From Paraglaciecola polaris LMG 21857 (GTDB lineage: Bacteria > Pseudomonadota > Gammaproteobacteria > Enterobacterales > Alteromonadaceae), in contig NZ_BAER01000113.1 in assembly GCF_000315055.1 (NCBI RefSeq), forward strand, positions 18,102 through 82,101: a stretch of 64,000 nt of DNA, read 5' to 3'. The notes under the pieces were generated by a model. The model was not told the origin of the DNA. It saw only the letters and a list, made by a program, of their open reading frames with translations, and did not search any database. The translations under genes and the position numbers were made by a program. Positions 18,072 through 26,309 of this stretch are shown piece by piece (position 1 is the stretch's first letter; each line of letters starts with the position of its first letter).

Positions 18072-18101
18072 TTGACATAACCAAATGAAACCCGTTACAT
18101 T
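18072..18101 (+). promoter_or_regulatory. Sigma-70 promoter with overlapping LacI-type operator
   Basis: TTGACA (18072-18077), an 18-bp spacer, then TACATT (18096-18101). AATGAAAC-CC-GTTACATT (18084-18101) is a near-perfect palindrome (7 of 8 arm positions) covering the spacer and -10. This is a classical repressible layout for the operon starting at 18165. Confidence 0.65.
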
Positions 18102-18164
18102 TTAACGATATTGTACATTTGTATAACAATTGCTGTGTGCCTAAAACAGTAAGGGAGCGATTAA

Positions 18165-19346
18165 GTGGCAAAAATGAACAAAGTACGTATGGGGATGGTA
18201 GGAGGCGGTGAAGGCGCTTTTATTGGTGCTGTGCACCGTCATGCTTTGGCGTTAGATGGTCAAATTGAATTGGTTTGCGGGGCATTCAGTCGCGACAATC
18301 AGAATAACCAGCGTACGGGAGACAGTTTAGGTTTAGACGATAACCGTGTCTATTCCAGCTGGGAAACGTTATTAACCGCTGAACTTGCACTGCCAGAAGA
18401 TGAACGTATGCAAGCGCTTATCATTGTTACCCCGAATCATTTGCATGTGCCAATTTCCATCGCGGCAATTGAAGCTGGCTTTCACGTTTTTTGTGAAAAA
18501 CCGGCGGCAATATCTTTAGATGAAGCACAGGTATTAAAATCTAAACTCAAACAAAGCGATGTTTTATATGGGCTTGCGCACACCTATTTGGGCTATCCCA
18601 TGGTGTGGCAAGCACAACATATGGTGACCAGTGGTTTACTTGGCAATATTCGTAAAGTGTATGTGGAATACCCACAAGGTTGGTTATCGGCGAATGAAGA
18701 AAGCCATAACAAGCAAGCGTCCTGGCGCACCGATCCTGCCCAATCTGGTGGCAGTGGTGCCATGGGCGATATAGGTACACATGCTTTCGGTTTAGTCGAA
18801 TTCGTATTGCAGCAGCAGGTAACGTCGCTTTGCGCTGATCTGCAAACCCATGTTGATGGCCGCAGATTAGATGACGACGGTGCTGCACTTATTCGTACCG
18901 ATGGCGGCGCGAGTGGTGTGTTGATTGCCAGTCAAGTGTGCGCCGGTGAAGAAAACGCTTTGAAAATACGAGTTTATGGTGACAAAGGCGCTATTGAGTG
19001 GCAGCAGATGGAGCCTAATTCTATTATTCATCGTCCTTTAGGTGAACCTTATCGCGTATTCCGTGCAGGAATGGGGCAACCAGGTTTATGTGAAGACGCA
19101 TCTGCGCGATGCCGTACACCTGCGGGTCACCCAGAAGGATATTTAGAAGCGATGGCTAACTTATATGGCTATTTTGCCAAGGCCATTAACGCTGCAAAAG
19201 CGGCTGAACTGACGATAAGTGAACTTGGAAAAGCCCCTGGCGTACCGGGGATCGATTCGGGCTTGAGGGGAATGGCGTTTATTGACGCTATGCTCACCAG
19301 TAGCGACAGCGAAACCAAGTGGCACTCCGTACCTAATACTAAATAA
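18165..19346 (+). CDS. Gfo/Idh/MocA-family oxidoreductase
   Basis: 393 residues. Rossmann domain with VRMGMVGGGEGAFIGAVHR (nucleotide loop), ALIIVTPNHLH and HVFCEKP (the conserved lysine of EKP), then the beta-sheet substrate domain. The start is GTG at 18165 with GGGAG eight bases upstream; an ATG at 18174 is possible. Family members oxidise or reduce sugars or inositols with NAD(P). This one heads a seven-gene unit and may reduce or form a 3-keto sugar in the cytoplasm. It lacks a signal peptide, unlike some paralogs. The exact substrate is unknown. Confidence 0.9.
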   Translation: MAKMNKVRMGMVGGGEGAFIGAVHRHALALDGQIELVCGAFSRDNQNNQRTGDSLGLDDNRVYSSWETLLTAELALPEDERMQALIIVTPNHLHVPISIAAIEAGFHVFCEKPAAISLDEAQVLKSKLKQSDVLYGLAHTYLGYPMVWQAQHMVTSGLLGNIRKVYVEYPQGWLSANEESHNKQASWRTDPAQSGGSGAMGDIGTHAFGLVEFVLQQQVTSLCADLQTHVDGRRLDDDGAALIRTDGGASGVLIASQVCAGEENALKIRVYGDKGAIEWQQMEPNSIIHRPLGEPYRVFRAGMGQPGLCEDASARCRTPAGHPEGYLEAMANLYGYFAKAINAAKAAELTISELGKAPGVPGIDSGLRGMAFIDAMLTSSDSETKWHSVPNTK

Positions 19347-19421
19347 ACGATTACTGCATAAGCGCGTAATCAGTAAGCCGCTTAGCGGATTACATAAGCC
19401 GAACAATAAAGGAGATAAGCA

Positions 19422-20474
19422 ATGCCAGCGATCAAAGGCCCTGGGATATTTTTAGCCCAGTTCATGGGCGATGAAGCGCCATTTAATAGTTTAGAGTCGA
19501 TTGCGACTTGGGCAGCATCGTTAGGCTATAAAGGCATTCAGGTGCCTACTACTGATAATCGTATATTTGATTTGGAACGTGCGGCCAACAGTCAAGAGTA
19601 CTGTGATGAAGTGATGGCCATCTGTGCAAAAGCAGGTGTGGAGATCACAGAGCTATCGACCCATTTACAAGGTCAGTTGGTTGCAGTGCATCCTGCTTAT
19701 GATGAATTATTTGATAACTTTGCCCCAGAAGCATTACGCGGCAAACCAGCTCAGCGCACCGAATGGGCAATAGAGCAAATGAAGTGGGCGGCCAAGGCGA
19801 GTCAACGTTTAGGTTTAACCGCACACGCTACATTTTCTGGTGCGTTTTTATGGCACCTAGCTTATCCATGGCCACAACGACCAGCAGGTCTAGTTGAGCA
19901 AGGGTTTGCAGAGCTGGCAAAACGTTGGTTACCTATTTTAGATGCGTTTGATGACGCGGGTGTGGACGTTTGTTATGAAATTCACCCAGGCGAAGATTTA
20001 CATGATGGAGCCTCGTTTGAGCTGTTTTTGGCTGCGGTGAACAATCACCCTCGGGCCAATATCTTATTCGACCCAAGCCATTTTGTGTTGCAACAACTGG
20101 ATTATCTGGCGTTTATCGATTTGTACCATGAGCGTATCAAGATGTTTCACGTAAAAGACGCGGAGTTTAATCCTAATGGTCGTTCAGGGGTATACGGCGG
20201 CTATCAAGACTGGAAGGAGCGTCCAGGACGCTTTCGCTCTCTGGGCGATGGACAAGTGGACTTCAATGGGATCTTCAGCAAATTGACGCAATACGGTTTT
20301 GAAGGTTGGGCGATACTCGAATGGGAGTGCTGCTTGAAAGATTCAAACCAAGGTGCAGCAGAGGGCGCACCGTTTATTGCCAAGCATATTATTACCCCAG
20401 CTGGGCGTGCATTTGATGATTTTGCCGGAGCAAGTAGTGACGAGCAACGTAATCGTCGAATTTTGGGATTATAA
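19422..20474 (+). CDS. Cytoplasmic sugar isomerase/epimerase-like TIM barrel
   Basis: 350 residues, no signal peptide. Xylose-isomerase-like TIM barrel with probable metal ligands in CYEIHPGED (Glu), NILFDPSHF (Asp), KMFHVKD (His) and AILEWE (Glu). The segments GYKGIQVPTTDNRIFDL and RFRSLGDGQVDF are typical of a subgroup that travels with Gfo/Idh/MocA dehydrogenases. GGAG precedes the start. It is the second gene of the operon and probably acts on the same keto sugar as its neighbours. Confidence 0.87.
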   Translation: MPAIKGPGIFLAQFMGDEAPFNSLESIATWAASLGYKGIQVPTTDNRIFDLERAANSQEYCDEVMAICAKAGVEITELSTHLQGQLVAVHPAYDELFDNFAPEALRGKPAQRTEWAIEQMKWAAKASQRLGLTAHATFSGAFLWHLAYPWPQRPAGLVEQGFAELAKRWLPILDAFDDAGVDVCYEIHPGEDLHDGASFELFLAAVNNHPRANILFDPSHFVLQQLDYLAFIDLYHERIKMFHVKDAEFNPNGRSGVYGGYQDWKERPGRFRSLGDGQVDFNGIFSKLTQYGFEGWAILEWECCLKDSNQGAAEGAPFIAKHIITPAGRAFDDFAGASSDEQRNRRILGL

Positions 20475-20580
20475 CAAGGTAAAGGCAGTATGAACGGGCG
20501 TGAGCGCTGGTGAATACCGCATAGAAATGATGAGTCGGCGCAGACACAAGCTCGCCAGTGCCATAATCAAGGGTTAACAA

Positions 20581-21801
20581 ATGAATACGATAACAACGCG
20601 ATTAAGCGTGATGATGTTCCTGCAGTTTTTTATCTGGGGTGGTTGGTTTGTAACCTTAGGTACTTTCTTAGCCAATACCTTACAAGCATCCGGTGGCGAG
20701 ATTGGTATGGCTTTTTCGACTCAGTCATGGGGAGCGATTATTGCGCCGTTTGTGATTGGTTTGATTGCTGACCGATACTTTAACGCCGAGCGTATTCTGG
20801 GTGTGCTGCATTTGATTGGCGCCGTATTGTTGTATTGCTTATATCAGGCAGCAGATTTTGAAGCGTTCTACCCATTTGTGCTAGCGTACATGATTGCCTA
20901 TATGCCCACGTTGGCCTTAGTTAATTCGGTCTCATTTGCCCAAATGGACAATCCGTCTAAGCAGTTCGGTAAAATTCGAGTGTGGGGCACAGTGGGCTGG
21001 ATCGTTGCCGGTTTGGCGATCAGCTATGCGTTTTCATGGGATTCAAAGCAAGCGATTGAAGATGGCATGTTACGCAATACATTTTTACTGTGTGCCGGCG
21101 CGTCATTAATACTCGGCTTATTTAGTTTTACTCTGCCCAAAACCCCCCCTAAAAGTGCCGGTGAGCGCGTTGGTCTAAAAGAAGTACTTGGCCTTGATGC
21201 CTTGGCATTGTTAAAAGACCGAAATTTCTTAGTGTTCTTTTTATCCTCAGTGCTGATTTGTATTCCATTGGCGTTTTATTACCAAAATGCCAATCCGTTT
21301 TTAACGGAAATTGGTGTGGATAACGCCACGGGCAAAATGACCTTAGGTCAGGTGTCAGAAGTATTATTTATGTTAGCGTTACCGATCTTTTTAAACCGTT
21401 TCGGCATCAAAATTACGTTATTGATCGGTATGTTGGCTTGGGTTGTGCGCTACGCGCTATTTGCCTACGGCGATGCGGATGGCGGTATTGCCTTATTGCT
21501 TGTGGGTATCGCGTTGCACGGTATTTGTTACGACTTCTTCTTTGTTTCAGGGCAAATCTACACAGATTCAAAAGCCGGTGACAAAATAAAAAGCGCTGCA
21601 CAAGGATTAATCACATTAGCCACTTACGGGGTGGGTATGCTGATCGGTTTTTGGGTGGCTGGGCAGATTACCGAAAAATACACAAATGGATCAACGCACT
21701 CATGGATCGACATTTGGTTATTCCCTGCTGCGTTTGCCCTAGTCGTGTTCGTTATTTTTATGTTTACATTTAAGGATGAAAAGGTATCAGCTAATGAATA
21801 A
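20581..21801 (+). CDS. MFS permease, nucleoside:H+ symporter (NHS) type
   Basis: 406 residues with about 12 hydrophobic segments. The N-terminus FLQFFIWGGWFVTLGTFL and the cytoplasmic-loop segment IRVWGTVGWIVAG are hallmarks of the NHS family (NupG/XapB). In sugar-catabolic clusters of marine bacteria, such permeases appear to carry glycosides or modified sugars rather than nucleosides. Here it sits between two isomerase-like genes, so import of the oxidised or intact glycoside is the likely role (inference). Its end overlaps the next gene by 8 bp. Confidence 0.88.
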   Translation: MNTITTRLSVMMFLQFFIWGGWFVTLGTFLANTLQASGGEIGMAFSTQSWGAIIAPFVIGLIADRYFNAERILGVLHLIGAVLLYCLYQAADFEAFYPFVLAYMIAYMPTLALVNSVSFAQMDNPSKQFGKIRVWGTVGWIVAGLAISYAFSWDSKQAIEDGMLRNTFLLCAGASLILGLFSFTLPKTPPKSAGERVGLKEVLGLDALALLKDRNFLVFFLSSVLICIPLAFYYQNANPFLTEIGVDNATGKMTLGQVSEVLFMLALPIFLNRFGIKITLLIGMLAWVVRYALFAYGDADGGIALLLVGIALHGICYDFFFVSGQIYTDSKAGDKIKSAAQGLITLATYGVGMLIGFWVAGQITEKYTNGSTHSWIDIWLFPAAFALVVFVIFMFTFKDEKVSANE

Positions 21802-22693
21802 TCCTCGTCGAAGCATGCTTAAAGGCATGGCGTTAACCAGCGCCGCATTAGCCGCGGGCACTGTGGTAAGTGGCTGCGCTAGTACAGCCAAAGAAGCAGG
21901 TAAGGCGGCAATGCCGCATTATAAAGGTAATATCAATCATTCAGTTGCACGCTGGACATACGGTGATTTATCCGTTGAAGAGCTGTGCCAAGTGGTTAAA
22001 TCATTAGGCTTCTCTGCTATCGATTTAATCGGCCCTGATGAGTGGCCAATATTAAAACGTTACGGCATTGACTCGTCTATGTGTAACGGCGCTGAGCTTA
22101 ATTTGGTCGATGGGTTTATTCATCCTCAGTTTCATGACGAGCTAGAAAAACGTTATCTCAAGCACATCGATTTAGTTGCTGAAGCCGGATACAAGAACCT
22201 CATTTGCTTTAGTGGTAATGCCCGTGGCATGAGCAAAGAGCAAGGATTGAAAAACGCCGTCGCGGGACTTAAGCGGATCATGCCCTACGCAGAAGAAAAA
22301 GGTGTGATCATTCAAATGGAGTTGTTCAACAGTCGAATCGATCATCCAGATTGTATGGCTGATAGCTCCCAGTGGGGGGTTGCTTTGTGCAAAGCCTTAG
22401 GATCGCCTAACTTCAAATTGTTGTTTGATATCTATCACATGCAAATTAATGAAGGCGATATTATTCGCACCATTCAAGATCATCATCAGTACTTTGGCCA
22501 TTATCACACCGCAGGTGTGCCAGGACGCCATGAAATAGGCGATAACCAAGAGCTTTATTATCCGGCAATCGCTCGGGCGATTAAAGATGTTGGTTTTAGC
22601 GGCTATCTCGCTCAGGAGTTTATACCCACCCCTGAAACCAAAATAGGCAAAATCGAATCGTTACGCGATGCAATTAAAATCTGTGATGTTTAA
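21794..22693 (+). CDS. Tat-type lipoprotein with isomerase-like TIM barrel
   Basis: I prefer the ATG at 21794 (the longer frame starts at 21776): AAAGG lies upstream and the start overlaps the permease stop by 8 bp (ATGAATAA), indicating translational coupling. N-terminus NNPRRSMLKGMALTSAALAA with twin Arg, then VVSGC lipobox, so it is a membrane-anchored periplasmic protein. The barrel resembles hydroxypyruvate isomerase/AP_endonuc_2: MELFNSRIDHPDCMADSS, LLFDIYHMQINEGD, YFGHYHTAGVPGRHEIGDNQELYYP, YLAQEFIPT, with Glu/Asp/His/Glu metal ligands. It is the third such barrel in the cluster, here in the same compartment as the GMC oxidase. Confidence 0.87.
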   Translation: MNNPRRSMLKGMALTSAALAAGTVVSGCASTAKEAGKAAMPHYKGNINHSVARWTYGDLSVEELCQVVKSLGFSAIDLIGPDEWPILKRYGIDSSMCNGAELNLVDGFIHPQFHDELEKRYLKHIDLVAEAGYKNLICFSGNARGMSKEQGLKNAVAGLKRIMPYAEEKGVIIQMELFNSRIDHPDCMADSSQWGVALCKALGSPNFKLLFDIYHMQINEGDIIRTIQDHHQYFGHYHTAGVPGRHEIGDNQELYYPAIARAIKDVGFSGYLAQEFIPTPETKIGKIESLRDAIKICDV

Positions 22694-22734
22694 CCCTATT
22701 GGGTCATCACACAGCAAGTAATTAGGGACCAAAA

Positions 22735-24420
22735 ATGGCAAATAATCATTATGACGCAATCGTCGTTGGCTCAGGTATCAGCGGTGGTTGGGCAGCAAAA
22801 GAGTTAACTGAAAAAGGGCTTAAAGTGTTAATGCTTGAACGTGGCAGAAACATTGAGCATATCAAAGACTATACCAACGCCCATAAAGAAGCGTGGGATT
22901 ATCCGCATCGTGGCGAACGCACCCAAGAGATGATTGAAAATTATCCGGTTCTGAAACGTGATTACCCTTTGAATGAACCGACGCTTGGTATGTGGGCAAA
23001 CGAAAAAGACAGCCCCTACGTCGAAGAAAAACGTTTTGATTGGTATCGCGGTTATCACGTAGGTGGACGCTCGTTAACTTGGGGTCGTCAGAGTTACCGT
23101 TTGAACAAAGAAGATTTTCAAGCGAACGGCAAAGAAGGTATCGCGGTTGATTGGCCAATTCGTTATGAAGACGTGTCGCCTTGGTATGATTACGTAGAAC
23201 GTTTCGCTGGCATCAGTGGTAGCCGCGACGGGTTAGATGTGTTGCCCGACGGTCAGTACCAAATGCCTATGCCCCTGAACTGCGTAGAAAAAGACGTCGC
23301 AGCTAGAATTCAAAAGTCCTTTAAAGGTCAGCGTCACTTGATCCCTGGGCGTACGTCGAACATGACCGAGCCGAAGCCGAAAGAAGGGCGGACTAACTGT
23401 CAATATCGTAATAAATGTTGGTTAGGTTGTCCGTTTGGTGGCTATTTCAGTACTCAGTCATCGACCTTACCGGCGGCAGTGAAAACCGGTAACTTAACGG
23501 TTCGTCCGCATTCAATCGTGACCGAAATTTTGTATGACAAAGATAAAAAGCGCGCAACAGGCGTGGCCATCATTGATGCAGAAACGAACGAAACCTATGA
23601 ATTCACGAGTAAAATATTGTTTGTGAATGCTTCGTCGTTTAACTCGACTTGGTTGTTGATGAATTCAGCCACTGACATTTGGGATGGTGGTTTGGGTAGT
23701 AGCAGTGGCGAATTAGGCCACAATGTTATGGATCACCATTTCAGAATCGGTGCTCATGCCATGGTCGATGGTTATGAAGACAAATATCACTATGGTCGTC
23801 GCCCAAGTGGTTTCTACGTACCACGTTTTCGTAACTGGGGCGGGGATAAGCGTGATTATGTGCGAGGTTTTGGTTACCAGGGCTCTGCAAGCAGACAAGG
23901 TTGGGGACGTGACGTAGCCGAAATGGGCATTGGTGCTAATCTGAAAAATGCGGTGAGTGAACCAGGCTCTTGGCAGATTGGCATGACTGCATTTGGTGAA
24001 ATGTTACCCGATCACAGCAACCGAATTTTCTTGGATCCGAACAAACGTGATAAATGGGGATTACCTGTTTTAGCCATGGATGTAGAGATAAAAGAAAACG
24101 AGAAGCGCATGCGTAAAGACATGATGCAGGATGCTATCGACATGTTCGAAGCGGCCGGCATGAAAAATGTACAAGGTTACGATGCCGATTATTTCCCAGG
24201 CCAGGGCATTCACGAAATGGGGACGGCGCGTATGGGCCGAGATCCTAAAACATCTGTGTTAAACGGTAATAACCAAGTATGGGATGCGTTAAACGTGTTT
24301 GTTACTGATGGTGCGTGTATGACCTCGGCTTCGTGTGTTAATCCTTCTTTAACTTACATGGCGTTAACCGCTCGTGCGGCAGACTTCGCAGTTGAAGAGC
24401 TGAAAAAAGGGAACCTGTGA
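22735..24420 (+). CDS. GMC-family oxidoreductase (glucoside-3-dehydrogenase-like large subunit)
   Basis: 561 residues. FAD-binding loop VVGSGISGGWAAKELTEKG near the N-terminus, ERGR, HVGGRSLTWGRQSYR, a cysteine-rich NCQYRNKCWLGCPFG, and the C-terminal GMC signature HEMGTARMG...NVFVTDGACMTSASCVNPSLTYMALTARAAD with catalytic His and Asn. It has no signal peptide of its own; it is probably exported with its Tat-bearing partner encoded next (4-bp overlap). This pair type oxidises sugars or glycosides, commonly at C3. It would start the 3-keto pathway completed by the DUF1080 protein. No cytochrome c gene is present nearby, so the electron acceptor is unclear. Confidence 0.92.
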   Translation: MANNHYDAIVVGSGISGGWAAKELTEKGLKVLMLERGRNIEHIKDYTNAHKEAWDYPHRGERTQEMIENYPVLKRDYPLNEPTLGMWANEKDSPYVEEKRFDWYRGYHVGGRSLTWGRQSYRLNKEDFQANGKEGIAVDWPIRYEDVSPWYDYVERFAGISGSRDGLDVLPDGQYQMPMPLNCVEKDVAARIQKSFKGQRHLIPGRTSNMTEPKPKEGRTNCQYRNKCWLGCPFGGYFSTQSSTLPAAVKTGNLTVRPHSIVTEILYDKDKKRATGVAIIDAETNETYEFTSKILFVNASSFNSTWLLMNSATDIWDGGLGSSSGELGHNVMDHHFRIGAHAMVDGYEDKYHYGRRPSGFYVPRFRNWGGDKRDYVRGFGYQGSASRQGWGRDVAEMGIGANLKNAVSEPGSWQIGMTAFGEMLPDHSNRIFLDPNKRDKWGLPVLAMDVEIKENEKRMRKDMMQDAIDMFEAAGMKNVQGYDADYFPGQGIHEMGTARMGRDPKTSVLNGNNQVWDALNVFVTDGACMTSASCVNPSLTYMALTARAADFAVEELKKGNL

Positions 24421-25022
24421 TCATGAGTATGAACAGACGTGACTTATTAAAAATGATAGCCGCTGCCACAGGCACGGCGTTTATCAGTAGCAATGCCATG
24501 GCATACGTTACACTTCCGATGAAAAGCCTTAGTCAAACGGACTTTTCTAAAGATGACGTGGCTTTTTTCAACGAAGTAGGGGAAGTGATTATTCCTCGCA
24601 CTGACACCCCTGGGGCAAAAGACGCTAATGTGGGTCTGATGATGGCCGTTATGGTTACCGACTGTTATACCCCTGCCCAGCGTAAAGCGTTCACTGAGGG
24701 AATGGCGTCAATCAAAAAACTGGCTAAGTCTACTTACGGCAAAGACTTTTTGTTATTAAGTGGTGAAGAACGCGCCGCTTTGTTGGCATCGCTGGACGAT
24801 GAGGCCGGCGTGTTTAACAAGAAACAGGAGCTTGCCAGTAAAGACCTTAAAGACGAAGACAAGCCGTTACCACATTCGTTTACACTGATTAAACAGTTAA
24901 CCCTGTTCACCTTTTTCACCTCTGAAGTCGGGGCCAATAAAGTGCTGCGTTATGTGGCCATTCCCGGGCGTTATGACGGTGATTTCCCGTATAAAAAAGG
25001 CGACAAAGCCTGGGCTACATAA
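24417..25022 (+). CDS. Gluconate 2-dehydrogenase subunit 3-like protein (GMC partner)
   Basis: 201 residues. Tat signal NRRDLLKMIAAATGTAFISS, then a helical domain with DVAFFNEVGEVIIPRTDTPGAKDANV, the hallmark of the gluconate-2-dehydrogenase subunit 3 family, and an end FTFFTSEVGANKVLRYVAIPGRYDGD. It overlaps the GMC gene by 4 bp (GTG start at 24417; an ATG at 24423 is equally possible). In this family the small subunit carries the large flavin subunit through the Tat pathway and stabilises it. Together they form a periplasmic sugar dehydrogenase. Confidence 0.9.
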   Translation: MIMSMNRRDLLKMIAAATGTAFISSNAMAYVTLPMKSLSQTDFSKDDVAFFNEVGEVIIPRTDTPGAKDANVGLMMAVMVTDCYTPAQRKAFTEGMASIKKLAKSTYGKDFLLLSGEERAALLASLDDEAGVFNKKQELASKDLKDEDKPLPHSFTLIKQLTLFTFFTSEVGANKVLRYVAIPGRYDGDFPYKKGDKAWAT

Positions 25023-25173
25023 GCTTTCAAGGCTTTATTTAACAGATTGGAGCTAAGGTACGATGGGCGTTATTTGCCTATTTTATCGCTAAGAAAATTG
25101 ACTTCCCTGGCAATTATTTGAACAGGGAAGCAATGCTCAGCAGAAAATGAACTTAACCAACACGGATTACCCC

Positions 25174-25938
25174 ATGAAGCGATATAAAAACCTGATCAAC
25201 GTCACGTTACTTCTAGCCAGTTCAGTGGCTATCAGCAGCTATGCTCAAGCAGAGCAGAGTCAGGCTGAGCGTGAGAAATTGGCCCAGAAAACCGAAGTTT
25301 GGGAACCGGTACCTGCAAGCGTATCAACACCGGTTGGCAAAGCACCGTCGGACGCTATTGTGTTATTTAGTGGTGATGACTTAAACGCGTGGGAAGCGCT
25401 TAAGGGGGGCGATGCGCCTTGGAGCATTGGCGGTGACGTATTAACGGTTAAACCTGGTACGGGTGATATTAAAACTAAGCAAAATTTCTGTGATGTACAA
25501 TTACACATGGAATGGCGTACACCGCCCCAAGTAGAAGGCATGAAGGGGCAGCAGCGTAATAATAGCGGTGTTTTCTTTCAGCAGCGTTATGAAGTACAAG
25601 TGCTTGACTCATATGACAATCCAACTTATGCAAACGGTCAAGCCGGCAGTGTATACAAACAAACTATCCCTCTTGCAAACGCTATGCGCCCAGCAGGTGA
25701 GTGGCAGTACTATGACATTATTTACACAGCGCCACGTTTTGAAGGTAAAGCGCTCAGCCAGCCAGGATACGTAACTGTGATGCATAACGGTGTGTTGTTA
25801 CAAAACCACACTGAGATACAAGGCAAAACAGAATGGATTGGTGCACCTAGCTACGAAGCCCATGGTTGTGCCCCATTGCAGTTACAGGACCACGGTAATT
25901 TAGTGAGTTTTAGAAACATCTGGGTACGTGAGCTATAA
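25174..25938 (+). CDS. Exported DUF1080 protein (3-keto-disaccharide hydrolase family)
   Basis: I prefer the ATG at 25174, which gives a clean signal peptide (MKRYKNLINVTLLLASSVAI, cut near AQA); an ATG at 25147 adds nine residues. The mature protein is a beta-sandwich of the DUF1080/3-keto-disaccharide hydrolase family: VLFSGDDLNAWE, WSIGGDVLTVKPGTGDIKTKQNFCDVQLHMEWR, NNSGVFFQQRYEVQVLDSY, PLQLQDHGNLVSFRNIWVREL. Members cleave glycosides after C3 oxidation, by elimination chemistry. It is the last gene of the operon and ends at a strong terminator. By context it acts on the product of the GMC dehydrogenase. Confidence 0.9.
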   Translation: MKRYKNLINVTLLLASSVAISSYAQAEQSQAEREKLAQKTEVWEPVPASVSTPVGKAPSDAIVLFSGDDLNAWEALKGGDAPWSIGGDVLTVKPGTGDIKTKQNFCDVQLHMEWRTPPQVEGMKGQQRNNSGVFFQQRYEVQVLDSYDNPTYANGQAGSVYKQTIPLANAMRPAGEWQYYDIIYTAPRFEGKALSQPGYVTVMHNGVLLQNHTEIQGKTEWIGAPSYEAHGCAPLQLQDHGNLVSFRNIWVREL

Positions 25939-25968
25939 ATCGCTAGTTTGTTAGATTAAGTATTTTAC

Positions 25969-25996
25969 AAGGGCCGCATTTGCGGCTCTTTTTTCA
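25969..25996 (+). terminator. Terminator of the sugar-oxidation operon
   Basis: AAGGGCCGCA (25969-25978) pairs with TGCGGCTCTT (25981-25990) with one G-U pair, followed by a T run. It lies 30 bp after the DUF1080 stop. Confidence 0.85.
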
Positions 25997-26097
25997 TCTA
26001 CTCAATGCGACTACTTGAACAGTTGTGCCGTTATTGAGTCGAGAACAGTAAGTCACGCTATTTTACGGTGTATTCCTAAAATAGCGAGAAATAGTAA

Positions 26098-26149
26098 GGT
26101 AAACCGATTTCATTTTTTTATGGTGTTGCTGCTAATGCTCTAGTATAGT
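26098..26149 (+). promoter_or_regulatory. GGTAAACCGATTTCATT operator with promoter
   Basis: A LacI-type operator with CG centre (26098-26114), then TGGTGT (26121-26126), 17 bp, and TATAGT (26144-26149). The same operator, spacing and TATAGTTTT -10 recur at 28091-28140, which supports joint control by the LacI regulators at 29387/31865. Confidence 0.6.
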
Positions 26150-26309
26150 TTTGTGCATGTTAGCTTTTAATTTGAGCGTAAAGTTGACGGTTTTACCTTG
26201 ATGTTTTGTTTTACATACAAGAATGAAGCGTGACGTTAACGCTAAAAAACGCCCACCTCTATTAGCAAGGGTGAGTGTTAGATTTCAACAAATGTGTGAA
26301 GGATAATAA

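Larger units (their letters stand above)
25939..26309. other. Intergenic control region before the SSS symporter
   Basis: 371 bp. It contains the terminator at 25969 and the LacI-type operator/promoter at 26098-26149. The roughly 160 bp that follow to the symporter start (a long leader) show no clear structure. Confidence 0.5.
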
